From Planctomycetes bacterium GWF2_41_51 (lineage in GTDB: Bacteria; Planctomycetota; Phycisphaerae; Sedimentisphaerales; UBA12454), in the NCBI GenBank assembly GCA_001825665.1, contig MHXZ01000073.1, positions 18,395 to 82,394 on the forward strand: DNA of 64,000 nt. Reading direction: 5' to 3'. The notes under the pieces were generated by a model. It was given only the letters and a program-made list of their open reading frames with translations. It searched no databases and had not been told where the DNA came from. Positions 1 through 8,531 of this stretch are shown here, piece by piece. The position numbers and the translations under genes are program-made. Each line of letters begins with the position of its first letter. Within the stretch, counting starts at the first letter, position 1.

Positions 1-2
1 TG

Positions 3-608
3 CGTCCTTCGCTGCAAAATGTTGTCTTTGCCGAATTCAATCCTGATATTCACATTGCGCCCATAGAATATGATTCCGATTTGCCTTTGTATCGCGCGAT
101 TGATTTTGGTTTTGTTAATCCGTTTGTCTGTTTGTGGATTCAGGTTGATAATAGCGGTACGGTCCGTGTCATCGATGAGTATATCCAGTCTCGAAGAACA
201 ATAGAATCGCACGCCGATGAACTGAAAAACAGAAAACCTTTCCGGGAAGACAAAGTGACTATGACTTTTTGCGACCCCGCAGGCTCAGGCGTAAACGATG
301 TTACAGGCACAAGTCCCGTCGGCCAGTTAAAAGCAAGAGGAATCAAAATTCGTTACAAAAGAAGCATGATTCTCGAAGGCATAGAGCTTATCAGAAGGGC
401 ACTTCAAAACGGCCAGGGCAAAAGCAATTTAATTATCAGTCCTCGCTGCGGTAGGTTGATCGAAGCGATGCAGAGTTATCATTATCCTCAATGCGGCTCG
501 ATTGAAACTCCCCAAAAAGACGGCATCTACGACCACCCAATAGATGCTCTCCGCTATTTCTTCGTAAATTATTATAATTCGTCTCCCGCAAAAACCAGAA
601 AATATTAG
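3..608 (+). CDS. Phage-type terminase large subunit, C-terminal nuclease part (5' end outside window)
   Basis: The frame is open from the first bases of the window, so the start lies upstream and only about 201 codons are visible. The protein shows the RNase H-like nuclease domain of large terminases. There is an AIDFG strand carrying the first acidic residue, a second acidic residue in FCDPAG, and a third in the terminal YDHPIDALRYFF helix, in the order and spacing expected of TerL. The family cuts concatemeric DNA during head filling, and its N-terminal ATPase would lie outside the window. No small terminase or portal follows; the next gene is a broken host gene, and the portal lies about 32 kb downstream. 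The family call is from recognised motifs. A link to the distant capsid operon is inference. Confidence 0.85.
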   Translation, partial: RPSLQNVVFAEFNPDIHIAPIEYDSDLPLYRAIDFGFVNPFVCLWIQVDNSGTVRVIDEYIQSRRTIESHADELKNRKPFREDKVTMTFCDPAGSGVNDVTGTSPVGQLKARGIKIRYKRSMILEGIELIRRALQNGQGKSNLIISPRCGRLIEAMQSYHYPQCGSIETPQKDGIYDHPIDALRYFFVNYYNSSPAKTRKY

Positions 609-723
609 AAAATTAAATTTTATAATCTAACTATGATTATGGTAGAATGTTTTCTTACAGAGAGTATTTTGCATGAGTTGGCGGCATCGATTTTGGCGCA
701 GGATTATAGTGGAGAATTAAAAA
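609..723. other. AT-rich intergenic spacer
   Basis: This short spacer separates the terminase fragment from the broken DUF523 gene. A TATAAT hexamer at 621-626 has no good -35 partner. The GGAG at 711-714 is a plausible ribosome binding site for the ATG at 724. Confidence 0.4.
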
Positions 724-1181
724 ATGAAAAATAATGCTCGCGGCTGTGATGGGTATCTGTTTAATTGTGAGACAAAATGCGAACCTGTTTTAATTAGTGC
801 CTGTTTACTTGGTATTCCATGCCGCTGGCACGGACGCAGACCACAAAAACGGGACAAGCTTATAGAGCGTTTGAAAAAAAAATATGTATTGCTTCCGGTT
901 TGCCCTGAACAGCTTGAGGTATGCCGACGCCTCGGACCGGCGAAAAACTTTATGGAACAGGAGCACAGGTTCTTGACGAAAACTTAAAGATAATAGCCCC
1001 GGAAAATGGCCGCGACGTAACACAATTTCATATCAACGGCGCAAAATATGTACTTGAAATAGCGAAAATTACGGATGCCTCCCGTGCCTATCTAAAGGCA
1101 GGCAGCCCATCGTGTGATAAACAGGGAGTAACCGGTGAAGTATTAAAACGCGGAGGCATAGAAGTTATCTCGGTGCCTTAA
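724..1181 (+). pseudogene. Broken DUF523 (YbbK-like) gene
   Basis: The first frame (724-987) begins with the family signature ISACLLGIPCRW and runs to PVCPEQLE. The family's next segment (MPTPRTG) is found one frame over from 921, and that frame continues to 1181. A single missing G near 918-920 (gaggt for gagggt) would restore PVCPEQL-G-MPTPRTG. A second lesion is visible downstream: the conserved SPSC motif passes straight to DKQGVTGEVL, so about 15 residues normally found between SPSCG and the GVTA segment are gone. Two independent lesions favour a true pseudogene over a sequencing error. DUF523 proteins are small cysteine-containing proteins of uncertain function. Start chosen at ATG 724 behind GGAG. 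Confidence 0.8.
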
Positions 1182-1212
1182 AAACTATATAGATTATTTA
1201 AAATTGATGAAT

Positions 1213-1246
1213 AAAAAAGGCTGCGGATTTTTTCGCAGCCTTTATA
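1213..1246. terminator. Bidirectional intrinsic terminator
   Basis: A seven base-pair stem GGCTGCG (1219-1225) / CGCAGCC (1234-1240) is preceded by A6 and followed by TTTATATTT. On the minus strand this gives a strong stem plus T6, serving the PEP-CTERM gene that ends at 1268. On the plus strand it can serve the DUF523 remnant. Confidence 0.8.
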
Positions 1247-1267
1247 TTTATAAACATTTCGGTCTGA

Positions 1268-2371
1268 TTATTTTCTTTTTCTCAAAGCTAAAACAGCTCC
1301 AATGGAAAGAATAGCTATCGTCGCCGGTTCTGGAATAACAGTATGGAAAATCGGGTCGTTATCATCTGCGTTAAGGTCGGTATAAAATTTGTCGCCTATA
1401 TAGCCGCTTTTACCGTCAATTCTGCCGTATGTCGATTTTTCATTCGCGGTTTGGCCTGCTTCGTTTGAAACATACAAATCATCACCGAATATTACAATCC
1501 CTGCCAACGCGCCTCCGCCGCTCTGACCATCAGCGTCAAGTTCAAGATTTGCCCACGGCATACTAATAGTTTCCTGCAGCGACAATAGAACAGAATCAAA
1601 AACGCTGATTTGTCTTTGTGTGTACTGAGTAACAAATACTGAAGAATCGGTGAAATCAATATCGATTGGAGAAGCAACTCCATTAATGGTTTGATACGAT
1701 GAGCCGTCTGAAGAAACCACGAATACCTGGTTGCTTCCATAGCCTGCTACCCATATATTGCCCGAAGAGTCAACCTCAAGACCGCGAAGATTGCTCGCAA
1801 GGGAAACGCTTCCGCCCGTTCCGAAAGATGTATCCAGAGCAGCGCCTGTGATTGAGCCGCCGCTTTCGGTGAGCAGCCATTTATTCAATGCGCCGGTAGT
1901 TCTGTCTGTGTTATAAACTGCAAGCTGGCCGCCCTGACGTTTTACGCTAACACCTTCGGAATTACTAAGGCCGGTCAGGTTAAAAATATTTGAGCTTAGG
2001 TCTGAATTGTAAATTTTGATTGATGTTCCTTCGGCAAAATAAACTCTGCCGGCATCGTCAACACTGATTGATTTGCCGCGAACGCCTGTAACCTGCGCAT
2101 CGGCTGCATCTATATAATCGTTCACTGTTAAATCAATCCTGCGTACTGCCGGGCTGTTGTTATAACCGGCATAAAGATAACGGCCGTCAGGTGAAATTGC
2201 CAATCCTCTATTGTCCCGCGGACTGGAGCTTTGTATCTGACCGAAATCAGATTGACTTGTGTCAACCATATACTGAACTGACCATTCGAGATTATCGAAA
2301 TTTACTGCCTTTGCGGGCATTGATGCAGCGGCAATAACCGCCAGAGCAAAAACGTACATTATCCGATTCAT
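1268..2371 (-). CDS. Secreted NHL/propeller-like protein with PEP-CTERM sorting tail
   Basis: The 367-residue protein starts with a signal peptide (MNRIMYVFALAVIAAASMPAKA). The middle has repeated strands such as GLAISPDGRYLYAGYN, ISVDDAGRVYFAEG and GLEVDSSGNIWVAGYG, which look like NHL or SMP-30-type propeller blades. It ends with VIPEPATIAILSIGAVLALRKRK, a complete PEP-CTERM signal: the PEP motif, a hydrophobic helix and a basic tail. In known systems an exosortase cleaves such tails during export, so the product is probably an envelope or extracellular-matrix protein. No enzyme motif is visible. It is monocistronic, with a terminator at its 3' end and a structured-looking leader upstream. 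Confidence 0.85.
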   Translation of the reverse strand: MNRIMYVFALAVIAAASMPAKAVNFDNLEWSVQYMVDTSQSDFGQIQSSSPRDNRGLAISPDGRYLYAGYNNSPAVRRIDLTVNDYIDAADAQVTGVRGKSISVDDAGRVYFAEGTSIKIYNSDLSSNIFNLTGLSNSEGVSVKRQGGQLAVYNTDRTTGALNKWLLTESGGSITGAALDTSFGTGGSVSLASNLRGLEVDSSGNIWVAGYGSNQVFVVSSDGSSYQTINGVASPIDIDFTDSSVFVTQYTQRQISVFDSVLLSLQETISMPWANLELDADGQSGGGALAGIVIFGDDLYVSNEAGQTANEKSTYGRIDGKSGYIGDKFYTDLNADDNDPIFHTVIPEPATIAILSIGAVLALRKRK

Positions 2372-2419
2372 TTTCTTCTTCCTTCCCCAAAAAATTACGA
2401 TTAGATTAAATTACGTTAA

Positions 2420-2525
2420 ATTACATTTATGGAAGCGCAGAAGATATGTAGAGCAATTCCCTTTGCTGATGCGGTTTCCTCCCTGCATCTTCTCCGACTC
2501 CCGGCTTTTTAAGGCCGATAACATT
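2420..2525 (-). promoter_or_regulatory. Candidate structured 5' leader of the PEP-CTERM gene
   Basis: On the minus strand, arms AGAAGAT and ATCTTCT enclose two small hairpins: GC-x-GG...CC-GC and AGCAA...TTGCT. A third hairpin, CGGC...GCCG, lies just upstream. The three elements sit about 50-150 bases before the ATG at 2371. I recognise no riboswitch class in it. The fold is by eye only. Confidence 0.3.
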
Positions 2526-2609
2526 GTATCAAAATACGTCGTTTTTGCAAAGAAAAATGATATAAATTATCGTAAGTCTTTGTGTTGTAAAGAATTATAT
2601 TTATATTAT

Positions 2610-5555
2610 CTAAATCGTGTCTCCGATTTCTGTCATCCATTCCTCAGCAAATATGTTAAAATCGGAAAAATCCGTCCTGCCGCTCTGATCAAAATCAGCC
2701 TTTTCGCACCAGTATGGATAATCGCACTCCTCAAGCCACGTTGAAACCAGAACCGCCAAATCATAAAAATCAACTCTGCAATCCTTGACTCCCGGCCATT
2801 CTGAATTAGCTATATCCGCCCGCGGACACTCTGCATTCGTATTTAATGTCAATTCATAGTTGCCTGCGATTGGCCAATAATATGAATTATAAACTTTGAC
2901 ATAGTATCTTCCGCTTACAGGGCATACCCATTCCCCATAAAATTCCATTTCTTCCTTGGCGTTCCTGTCGTACAAGGCTATTTCTAATTCATTTGTAAAT
3001 ATGTCAACCCAATACGCTCTGCCTTCGACGGCATCGAAGTAAAACCAGTCTGGCTCAGTTGTTTCCGAGTTGATATGACCGCTCGTTGGAATATTGTTTT
3101 TCAGCTCAACAGGATATTTCATTTCAATGTCAACGTTTTCCAAATCGTCGTACATCATCGACAGCGGCCTGGCGTTTTCGATATTGAACGCTTCCAGCGC
3201 AAATGGATTTTCAAATCCGAACAATGGCGTAAACGCTCTTACAAATCCCTGCCAGCCCATCGGAACTCCTTCAAGCGTATATTGCCCCGGCTCTGTTATC
3301 ATAGTAGAAGCCACAATACTTTCCTCCGGGTCTTCTGCTTCAGTATATGCCTGGATGAAAATAGGGTCTCCTTGATGCCCATCATATTCGATTGTTCCGC
3401 TAATAGACCCAAGTTCGCCTATCCTTAAGTTAGTATAATTTTCCTCGGAATTATAATTGCCGTATGGGTCGCTTCCTTCGCTTTCAATGATTATAAATCT
3501 TCCCGGAAGATTATCAGGAATAAAACCTTTCCATATTATAAATTCTATACAGTTTTGACCGCGTACTGCCTGGAATTCTCCGAACCAATACCAGTCTTTT
3601 TCTCTGTACGAATTGTCCATATAGTAAACCTCGCCTATAACAGAACCATCGCCATATCGGGTTATTACAAATTTTATACTACACAAGGCCGATGTGTCCT
3701 GCGGAATATAAGTCATAAAAATGTTAAAGCAGTAGTAGTTATCCATTTGAAAATCATCATAAGTTTCAATCGCTCCAAAAAGAAAACTCTTGTCTGTAGC
3801 CATGTAAACTGTCTTGATATCAGTACCGCTGACTAACTGAAGCTCTTCTATATCCTCATCATCCACTGCATCGCCGCTTGGGTCATTCAATATTATTTGA
3901 TTGGCCTGCCAGTCGTCTAAATAGCCATTCAGATATATCGGCTGCTGGTTTTTATAATCCAGATAAATCAGTCCGCTCGGCTGCAAATCGAATTCTTTTT
4001 GCCAGTATTCCTGAGTCATCTCCGGCACAATTCCTCCAAGCGTCGGGTCATTATCTAATCCATGTCCAAAGGTTCCAATAAACGGGAAATTCCATTCATC
4101 GAACACCGGCAGCAAATCCCGCGGATTAACAGGATTCGGATATCGTGCAGATGAACCGAAAACAGGATTCAAATCAATTTGTCCATTCTCGACTTCGATG
4201 CTTTCAATATCTGCCGAAAGATTATTTAATGTCCCGCTCACATTCCCCCAGTATTCGAATGTCGCATTAAGTATATTATTGCCATCTTCGCTCAAAAATC
4301 CTTCAAGATAACCCTGTCTCCACTCGTAGTTTCCATAGTATTCGAATTCAATTTCGATAAATCTCGTTGCTGTGACACCAAACCAGTCGATATCCCACGG
4401 CGTAGGTGTAACACCGTCCGTAAAAGTAAGACTCCCTTCATCACCTTCTATGTCTGTGAAATTATATACCAGCGTTAGTTCGCCAATGTATGCCGAACCT
4501 GCATCATATATACCGAAAGTCTTGGTTTTTTCCATCGGCAGTTCTGCGACTGTATCGTTCATAATCGAATCGCGGAAAACAACTAATTTTTTCTCAATCT
4601 CATCTGCGATAAATTCATCTTCCATAGCTATATAGAAAAAGTCGTCTTCCTGTTCGTCTTCTTCACCGCGGATGTATTCTACCGAGTCCAGATAATAATT
4701 TATGCCGTTAATCATTTCCTGTTTAATTTGTGCCAGTGCCGCTTTGCCGTCATTTGAATCGCTCGGTGTCGGCAGAACCTTCAAAAAATCAGGATGAGCG
4801 GAAAAAATATCGTCGCTTATTTTTAAATTGCCGCCGTAATACTTTTCATATAATTTCGCGTTAGGACTGACATACAAATCGTAAGCCGCTTTGTATTCAA
4901 GCTGCGCCTTTATAAACGTCAAAATCCCTTTAAGCATCAGAACTTCGCCGTAATCGACCTCCACCGGCTCCAAAGGATTCTCAAATTCATAATCTATTGC
5001 GTGAAAAATCCTCAATTCATCGGCACTCAAATAAACTCTGAACCTGTTTGTCGGGCTGTCAATTATTGAATCAAGCTCCGCGATTATCGCCTCGATTTCA
5101 GGAATAAAATTTTCTTCTGATATTTTCCGCAAATCGTTAACATCCGGCGCATCATCAGGAATTTCATAATAGTCGTGCTGATTCTTTGTTTCGCTAAATT
5201 CGATTCTCGCAGGCCGGAAATACGGCGCCCAGAATTGTCCCGATATGTTAATCCCGAACTTGTCCATCTGTTCAAAAGCGCTGTCAATATTACCTGCATC
5301 ATCTTTTACAACAAGCATTGCCGTTCTTGACAACGCGTGGAAAAATTTCAATTCTCTGCTTGTCTGACAGTCGCCGCATCCTGCATCCTTAAGCCCGTTA
5401 TCGAATGTCTGATATCCGTTTCGTATTCCGTCCAGCGTTCCGTCGAACAACTGTGCTCTTCCTGTTGTTAGATAATTCTCTGCATTACTTGCGAGCAAAT
5501 TTGAATTTATTAAAGCTGTAAATACCAAAAGACAAACTATAATTTTGCGGTACAT
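2610..5555 (-). CDS. Large secreted protein with PPC-like domain and dockerin-like tail
   Basis: The 981-residue protein has an N-terminal signal peptide (MYRKIIVCLLVFTALINSNLLA). An N-terminal region of about 300 residues is rich in acidic and aromatic residues and looks helical. A central section of beta-rich segments follows. A domain at roughly residues 800-915 resembles bacterial pre-peptidase C-terminal (PPC) modules: PDWFYFDAVEGRAYWVDI through to SGRYYVKVYNS. The last 65 residues carry the paired EF-hand dockerin-like tail (VDFYDLAVLVSTWL, then FDQSGRTDFSDFNIFAEEW). There is no PEP-CTERM signal. It overlaps the 3' end of the upstream LptC-like gene by 19 bases, so the two are probably co-transcribed from the promoter near 6321-6348. 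Function not recognised. Confidence 0.75.
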   Translation of the reverse strand: MYRKIIVCLLVFTALINSNLLASNAENYLTTGRAQLFDGTLDGIRNGYQTFDNGLKDAGCGDCQTSRELKFFHALSRTAMLVVKDDAGNIDSAFEQMDKFGINISGQFWAPYFRPARIEFSETKNQHDYYEIPDDAPDVNDLRKISEENFIPEIEAIIAELDSIIDSPTNRFRVYLSADELRIFHAIDYEFENPLEPVEVDYGEVLMLKGILTFIKAQLEYKAAYDLYVSPNAKLYEKYYGGNLKISDDIFSAHPDFLKVLPTPSDSNDGKAALAQIKQEMINGINYYLDSVEYIRGEEDEQEDDFFYIAMEDEFIADEIEKKLVVFRDSIMNDTVAELPMEKTKTFGIYDAGSAYIGELTLVYNFTDIEGDEGSLTFTDGVTPTPWDIDWFGVTATRFIEIEFEYYGNYEWRQGYLEGFLSEDGNNILNATFEYWGNVSGTLNNLSADIESIEVENGQIDLNPVFGSSARYPNPVNPRDLLPVFDEWNFPFIGTFGHGLDNDPTLGGIVPEMTQEYWQKEFDLQPSGLIYLDYKNQQPIYLNGYLDDWQANQIILNDPSGDAVDDEDIEELQLVSGTDIKTVYMATDKSFLFGAIETYDDFQMDNYYCFNIFMTYIPQDTSALCSIKFVITRYGDGSVIGEVYYMDNSYREKDWYWFGEFQAVRGQNCIEFIIWKGFIPDNLPGRFIIIESEGSDPYGNYNSEENYTNLRIGELGSISGTIEYDGHQGDPIFIQAYTEAEDPEESIVASTMITEPGQYTLEGVPMGWQGFVRAFTPLFGFENPFALEAFNIENARPLSMMYDDLENVDIEMKYPVELKNNIPTSGHINSETTEPDWFYFDAVEGRAYWVDIFTNELEIALYDRNAKEEMEFYGEWVCPVSGRYYVKVYNSYYWPIAGNYELTLNTNAECPRADIANSEWPGVKDCRVDFYDLAVLVSTWLEECDYPYWCEKADFDQSGRTDFSDFNIFAEEWMTEIGDTI

Positions 5556-6295
5556 TGATATTCCTCCTGTAACTTCGAATTGAAAGTTGTATTTTTGTCG
5601 GTCTTTACTGAACCGTTCTGCTTAAGTATATATGAATTTCTTATTTTAAAATTATTTTGTTTTATATCCCATTGAGCAAAATTGCTTTCAAGGATACTCC
5701 CGTCACTGGTTTTAATAATTACATGGCCGCGCAAATCTATGTTGCCGCTTTTGGAAACCGCTGCTCTTTTGCAGCTTATAGAAAGCGTCAAATCATTATC
5801 AAAATAAAACTTGCATTCGAGATTATTCGCACAAGCTTCTGCGACATTGGAAAAGTTAATATTTCCAATATTTAGTTCGTCAGCAGGGCGGGTTATTATT
5901 TCCTTTGTTTCCTCGATTAATTTCTCAGAAGTTTTGTTTTCGGAAAAAGTTTTGTTCTTTTCTGGTGCAGGTGAATATTCATATAATTTAAGCTGCAAAT
6001 TGTCTATTGTAGCCTTATTGTACATTGCCGTCGTAAATGGCCCAATGCTGCTGTTTTCAAGGTCTAAACTGTCGAACGCGATGGCATAAGCAGGTCTCTG
6101 GCTGTTTGGCTCAGTAAATCGTATGCAGCTGAATGCGTCGATATGATTGCCCGCAGGCTGGTTGAAATCAAAAATACCCGGATTTATTTTGAATGCTTGA
6201 AAATTGCTGCTGAAAAAGAATGCGCAGGAAATAAAAACAATCCAGCAAATCAGGATCGTTGCATAGACTATCTTCTTTCTTCTTCCTTTCTCCAT
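5537..6295 (-). CDS. Membrane-anchored LptC-like protein
   Basis: The 252-residue protein has a basic N-terminus and one transmembrane segment (about residues 9-30), then a periplasmic region. Its C-terminal part (SGNIDLRGHVIIKTSDGSI, then FAQWDIKQNNFKI) reads like the repeated beta-strands of LptC/LptA-type proteins, which bridge lipopolysaccharide from the inner membrane to the periplasm. Most of the N-terminal half is not conserved enough to place. It is the first gene of a two-gene operon with the large secreted protein. The lpt ATPase genes are not in the window, so the LptC assignment is a family-level guess. Confidence 0.5.
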   Translation of the reverse strand: MEKGRRKKIVYATILICWIVFISCAFFFSSNFQAFKINPGIFDFNQPAGNHIDAFSCIRFTEPNSQRPAYAIAFDSLDLENSSIGPFTTAMYNKATIDNLQLKLYEYSPAPEKNKTFSENKTSEKLIEETKEIITRPADELNIGNINFSNVAEACANNLECKFYFDNDLTLSISCKRAAVSKSGNIDLRGHVIIKTSDGSILESNFAQWDIKQNNFKIRNSYILKQNGSVKTDKNTTFNSKLQEEYQCTAKL

Positions 6296-6320
6296 ATAAC
6301 TGCCTTTTTCAAAGGATAAT

Positions 6321-6348
6321 ATTCTAAGCGAAAATTAAAGAAAGTCAA
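6321..6348 (-). promoter_or_regulatory. Sigma70-type promoter for the LptC-like operon
   Basis: On the minus strand TTGACT (6348-6343), a 16-base spacer and TAGAAT (6326-6321) lie just upstream of the ATG at 6295. The match is by consensus only. Confidence 0.5.
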
Positions 6349-6358
6349 GAAAAAAGAC

Positions 6359-6793
6359 TTAATATGTTTTATTTGTCTCGGCCTTACTGATATGCTTTCT
6401 TATGAATTGTTCTATTGCTGAAACCGCTTGCTCTTTGAATTCCGCCGGGCTTGAAGCTACCCATATCGTAAAGTTATAAAATTCCTGGATATCCGTATTG
6501 AGCCATTTTCCATTATTATTTAGAAATAAGAGCAGTGTAGTAATAGCAATCCTTTTATTTCCGTTTTGGAACGGATGATTTTTAATCATAAGATAAAACA
6601 GTATTGAGGCTTTTGGAATGACTGCTGGATACAAATGTCTTCCGCCGAACTTTTGAAAAGGCGTCAATAAACAGCTCTCGAGAATATTTGGAAACCTTGT
6701 CGTAAAATCCGGAATCGGTTCGTCGAATTTAAGAAGTTGCTGCGCAAGACTGAAAGCGATATGCTCCACCTCTTTTACTGTCAGCGGAATCAT
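6359..6793 (-). CDS. Fic/Doc-family toxin (death-on-curing type)
   Basis: The 144-residue protein carries the Fic core HPFQNGNKR at residues 73-81, matching HxFx(D/N)GNKR, with the catalytic histidine at 73. Its length fits Doc-type toxins. Characterised Doc kinases phosphorylate EF-Tu, while Fic relatives transfer AMP, so the exact chemistry is open. The start ATG shares one base with the stop of the upstream HTH gene (TAATG). Tight coupling with the antitoxin first is the usual toxin-antitoxin order. Confidence 0.85.
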   Translation of the reverse strand: MIPLTVKEVEHIAFSLAQQLLKFDEPIPDFTTRFPNILESCLLTPFQKFGGRHLYPAVIPKASILFYLMIKNHPFQNGNKRIAITTLLLFLNNNGKWLNTDIQEFYNFTIWVASSPAEFKEQAVSAIEQFIRKHISKAETNKTY

Positions 6794-7044
6794 TATTCAG
6801 CCCCCAGCTTTTTAAGAAGCGGACCGTACTGTTTTACAACTTTCTTAACCGTACGATCGATTTGACTTTTTTTGGTGCTGGAAAGTTCCTTTCCCAGTAT
6901 ATCGTTTACGGTTTTGTCTGTAATAATGTAAGTTCTGCCAACTTTTTCTGCCGGAATAACCCCTGCTTTTACTTTTTTATATACAGCTATTCGGCTGATT
7001 CCTAATAGTTTAGCTAATTCCGGTACTGTCAGGTTCTTTTTCAT
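6793..7044 (-). CDS. HTH (excisionase/MerR-like) antitoxin of the Fic pair
   Basis: The 83-residue protein starts with a clear DNA-binding helix-turn-helix (LTVPELAKLLGISRIAVYKKVKAG) followed by GVIPAEKVGRTYII, the wing of excisionase-family domains. The C-terminal 30 residues are basic and could bind the toxin. It precedes the Fic gene with a one-base overlap. Repeated GTTAAC motifs lie immediately upstream and are candidate autoregulatory sites. Confidence 0.8.
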   Translation of the reverse strand: MKKNLTVPELAKLLGISRIAVYKKVKAGVIPAEKVGRTYIITDKTVNDILGKELSSTKKSQIDRTVKKVVKQYGPLLKKLGAE

Positions 7045-7072
7045 AAGGCTATTTAAAATAATAAGTTGTGAC

Positions 7073-7126
7073 GTTAACTGGTTATAAATAAGTTAACCTG
7101 TGTTAAATATATATATAAAAGTTAAC
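7073..7126. promoter_or_regulatory. Three GTTAAC palindromes, candidate antitoxin operator
   Basis: GTTAAC occurs at 7073-7078, 7092-7097 and 7121-7126, all within the 85 bases upstream of the antitoxin start. The intervening DNA is very AT-rich. Such repeated palindromes upstream of an HTH antitoxin fit autoregulation, which is inferred rather than shown. Confidence 0.5.
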
Positions 7127-7151
7127 ATTAAAATAAGCTCTTGTCAATCAA

Positions 7152-7742
7152 TTATTTGTGTAACTTTTCCGAAGATACAATCCTGTAATGTGAGGGATAT
7201 TTGGAATTGAACTCTTTGCTGTGATGAACGACATATTTATTTTCCGCAAGCAGCGAGTTGATATATTTTTTATCTTCCTCGAAATTTGAAAAATCATGTT
7301 TTTGCTTTTCAATTTCCGCCAGAACCCTCGGCCAGATTTTTTTCCATTCCTCAATATCTTCATCGCTAACCGGCTTTGCGCTTTTCACAAACGCCTCAGT
7401 AAAATCCTCCAGCGATATTTTCCCTTCCTTAATGAGTCGCAAATTCACGCGAACATATTTCCCGTTCGGCGGCAGCTCATGAAAATCATAATCCTCGAAC
7501 TCATTTGCCTCCGCAATTTCCCGCCCGATATATTCCTTCGCCGAATTTGCATCTCTGATTAGGTGCGCAGGCCCGAAAAATCCCTGAAAAAAAGTTTTAT
7601 AAATATCGACAAGCCTCTGCTCGGGGTATCTCTCAATCTCCTGCTTAATGATTTTCGATAATTTCGCGTCATCACAATATTCGCATGAAATATTCATAAA
7701 AATTAAAGGCAAAATAAATATAAATATTTTTTTAACATCCAT
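7152..7742 (-). CDS. Conserved hypothetical exported protein
   Basis: The 196-residue protein has a hydrophobic N-terminus ending in NISC, possibly a weak lipobox. The body resembles a conserved uncharacterised family known mainly from Bacteroidetes, with motifs DIYKTFFQGFFGPAHLI, YVRVNLRLIKEGKI and a terminal HHSKEFNSKYPSHYRIVS. I know no function for it. It stands alone between the toxin-antitoxin module and the Arg-rich/prepilin pair. Confidence 0.6.
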   Translation of the reverse strand: MDVKKIFIFILPLIFMNISCEYCDDAKLSKIIKQEIERYPEQRLVDIYKTFFQGFFGPAHLIRDANSAKEYIGREIAEANEFEDYDFHELPPNGKYVRVNLRLIKEGKISLEDFTEAFVKSAKPVSDEDIEEWKKIWPRVLAEIEKQKHDFSNFEEDKKYINSLLAENKYVVHHSKEFNSKYPSHYRIVSSEKLHK

Positions 7743-7769
7743 TAAACACTAAGTTCTAAATGTTTGGAA

Positions 7770-7830
7770 CATTTGAATTTTTGGTAATTCGATATTGTTT
7801 CGAGATTCGTATTTCGTATTTCGAATTTAC
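7770..7830 (-). repeat. Copy of the CGAAATACGAAAT intergenic repeat family
   Basis: On the minus strand this segment reads AAATTCGAAATACGAAATAC followed by CGAAACAAT. A diverged copy lies in opposite orientation at 34045-34093, between the portal and scaffold-like genes. Confidence 0.6.
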
Positions 7831-7868
7831 TTTAGTCTAACTTTGCCCCTGTAATTTGTCAATCAGGC

Positions 7869-8531
7869 TTATCTCCCGCCGCGTCCGTCCGGCCCGCCCG
7901 GCCCTCCAAAACGTGGCATTTCAATCCCGCGTTCCTGCGCCCGTTTCTGCATCGCTTCACCGAATTGTCTTCGTTGAGCTCTTTGTTCGGGTGTCCCGCG
8001 TTCTCTCATTGCTCTCATCCGTGAGCCATCAACTCTTCTGCCGCCTTGTGCCTGCTGTGCGCGTTCTCTCCGTCTTTGCATATTCGGATCGTTTGCATCT
8101 CGTCTCGGCCTTTCACTTCTCATCTGTTCAAAATTTCCGCGCATCGATTGCATTTCATCAATCAGTTTATCGAGATATGGGGTTTGCTGTTCTTTAGGCA
8201 GAGTAATATATGTATCGATATGATAGTCTATCAATTTTCTTCCGCTTGCCATCGTGTACATCATCTGCTCGCGCTGTGAAAGTCTCTTATATCTTTCGCT
8301 GTTTCTGTAATCGATTATCTGTTTGGCGTTTTGTTTATCGGGATTCGGCATATTGGCATCATTCCATTCTCTTCTGCGTCTGCCGAATTCATCAGTTTCT
8401 TCTCCGCCTTTGAACATAAGATACATCCCGCCCGATGCAGATAGAACTATAACGGCTATAACAGCGGCAATGATTGCGATTTTTTTTCTATTTGGTTTCG
8501 CCTTTTGAAGTTTTCCGTTTATTGCTGCCAT
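7869..8531 (-). CDS. Membrane-anchored arginine-rich protein
   Basis: The 220-residue protein has a cytosolic basic N-terminus and one transmembrane helix (about residues 19-41). The soluble part is extremely rich in Arg, Gln and Met (ERPRRDANDPNMQRRRERA and similar) and ends in a Gly/Pro-rich tail. The middle (about residues 75-130) looks helical. No family recognised. It directly follows the prepilin-like gene, sharing one base (stop and start overlap at 8531), so the two are co-translated. That suggests a role with the pseudopilin, which is inference. Confidence 0.6.
   Translation of the reverse strand: MAAINGKLQKAKPNRKKIAIIAAVIAVIVLSASGGMYLMFKGGEETDEFGRRRREWNDANMPNPDKQNAKQIIDYRNSERYKRLSQREQMMYTMASGRKLIDYHIDTYITLPKEQQTPYLDKLIDEMQSMRGNFEQMRSERPRRDANDPNMQRRRERAQQAQGGRRVDGSRMRAMRERGTPEQRAQRRQFGEAMQKRAQERGIEMPRFGGPGGPDGRGGR

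Noticed and set aside
2420..2525. Cyclic-di-GMP or cobalamin riboswitch
   Set aside because: None of the invariant bases of those classes are present.
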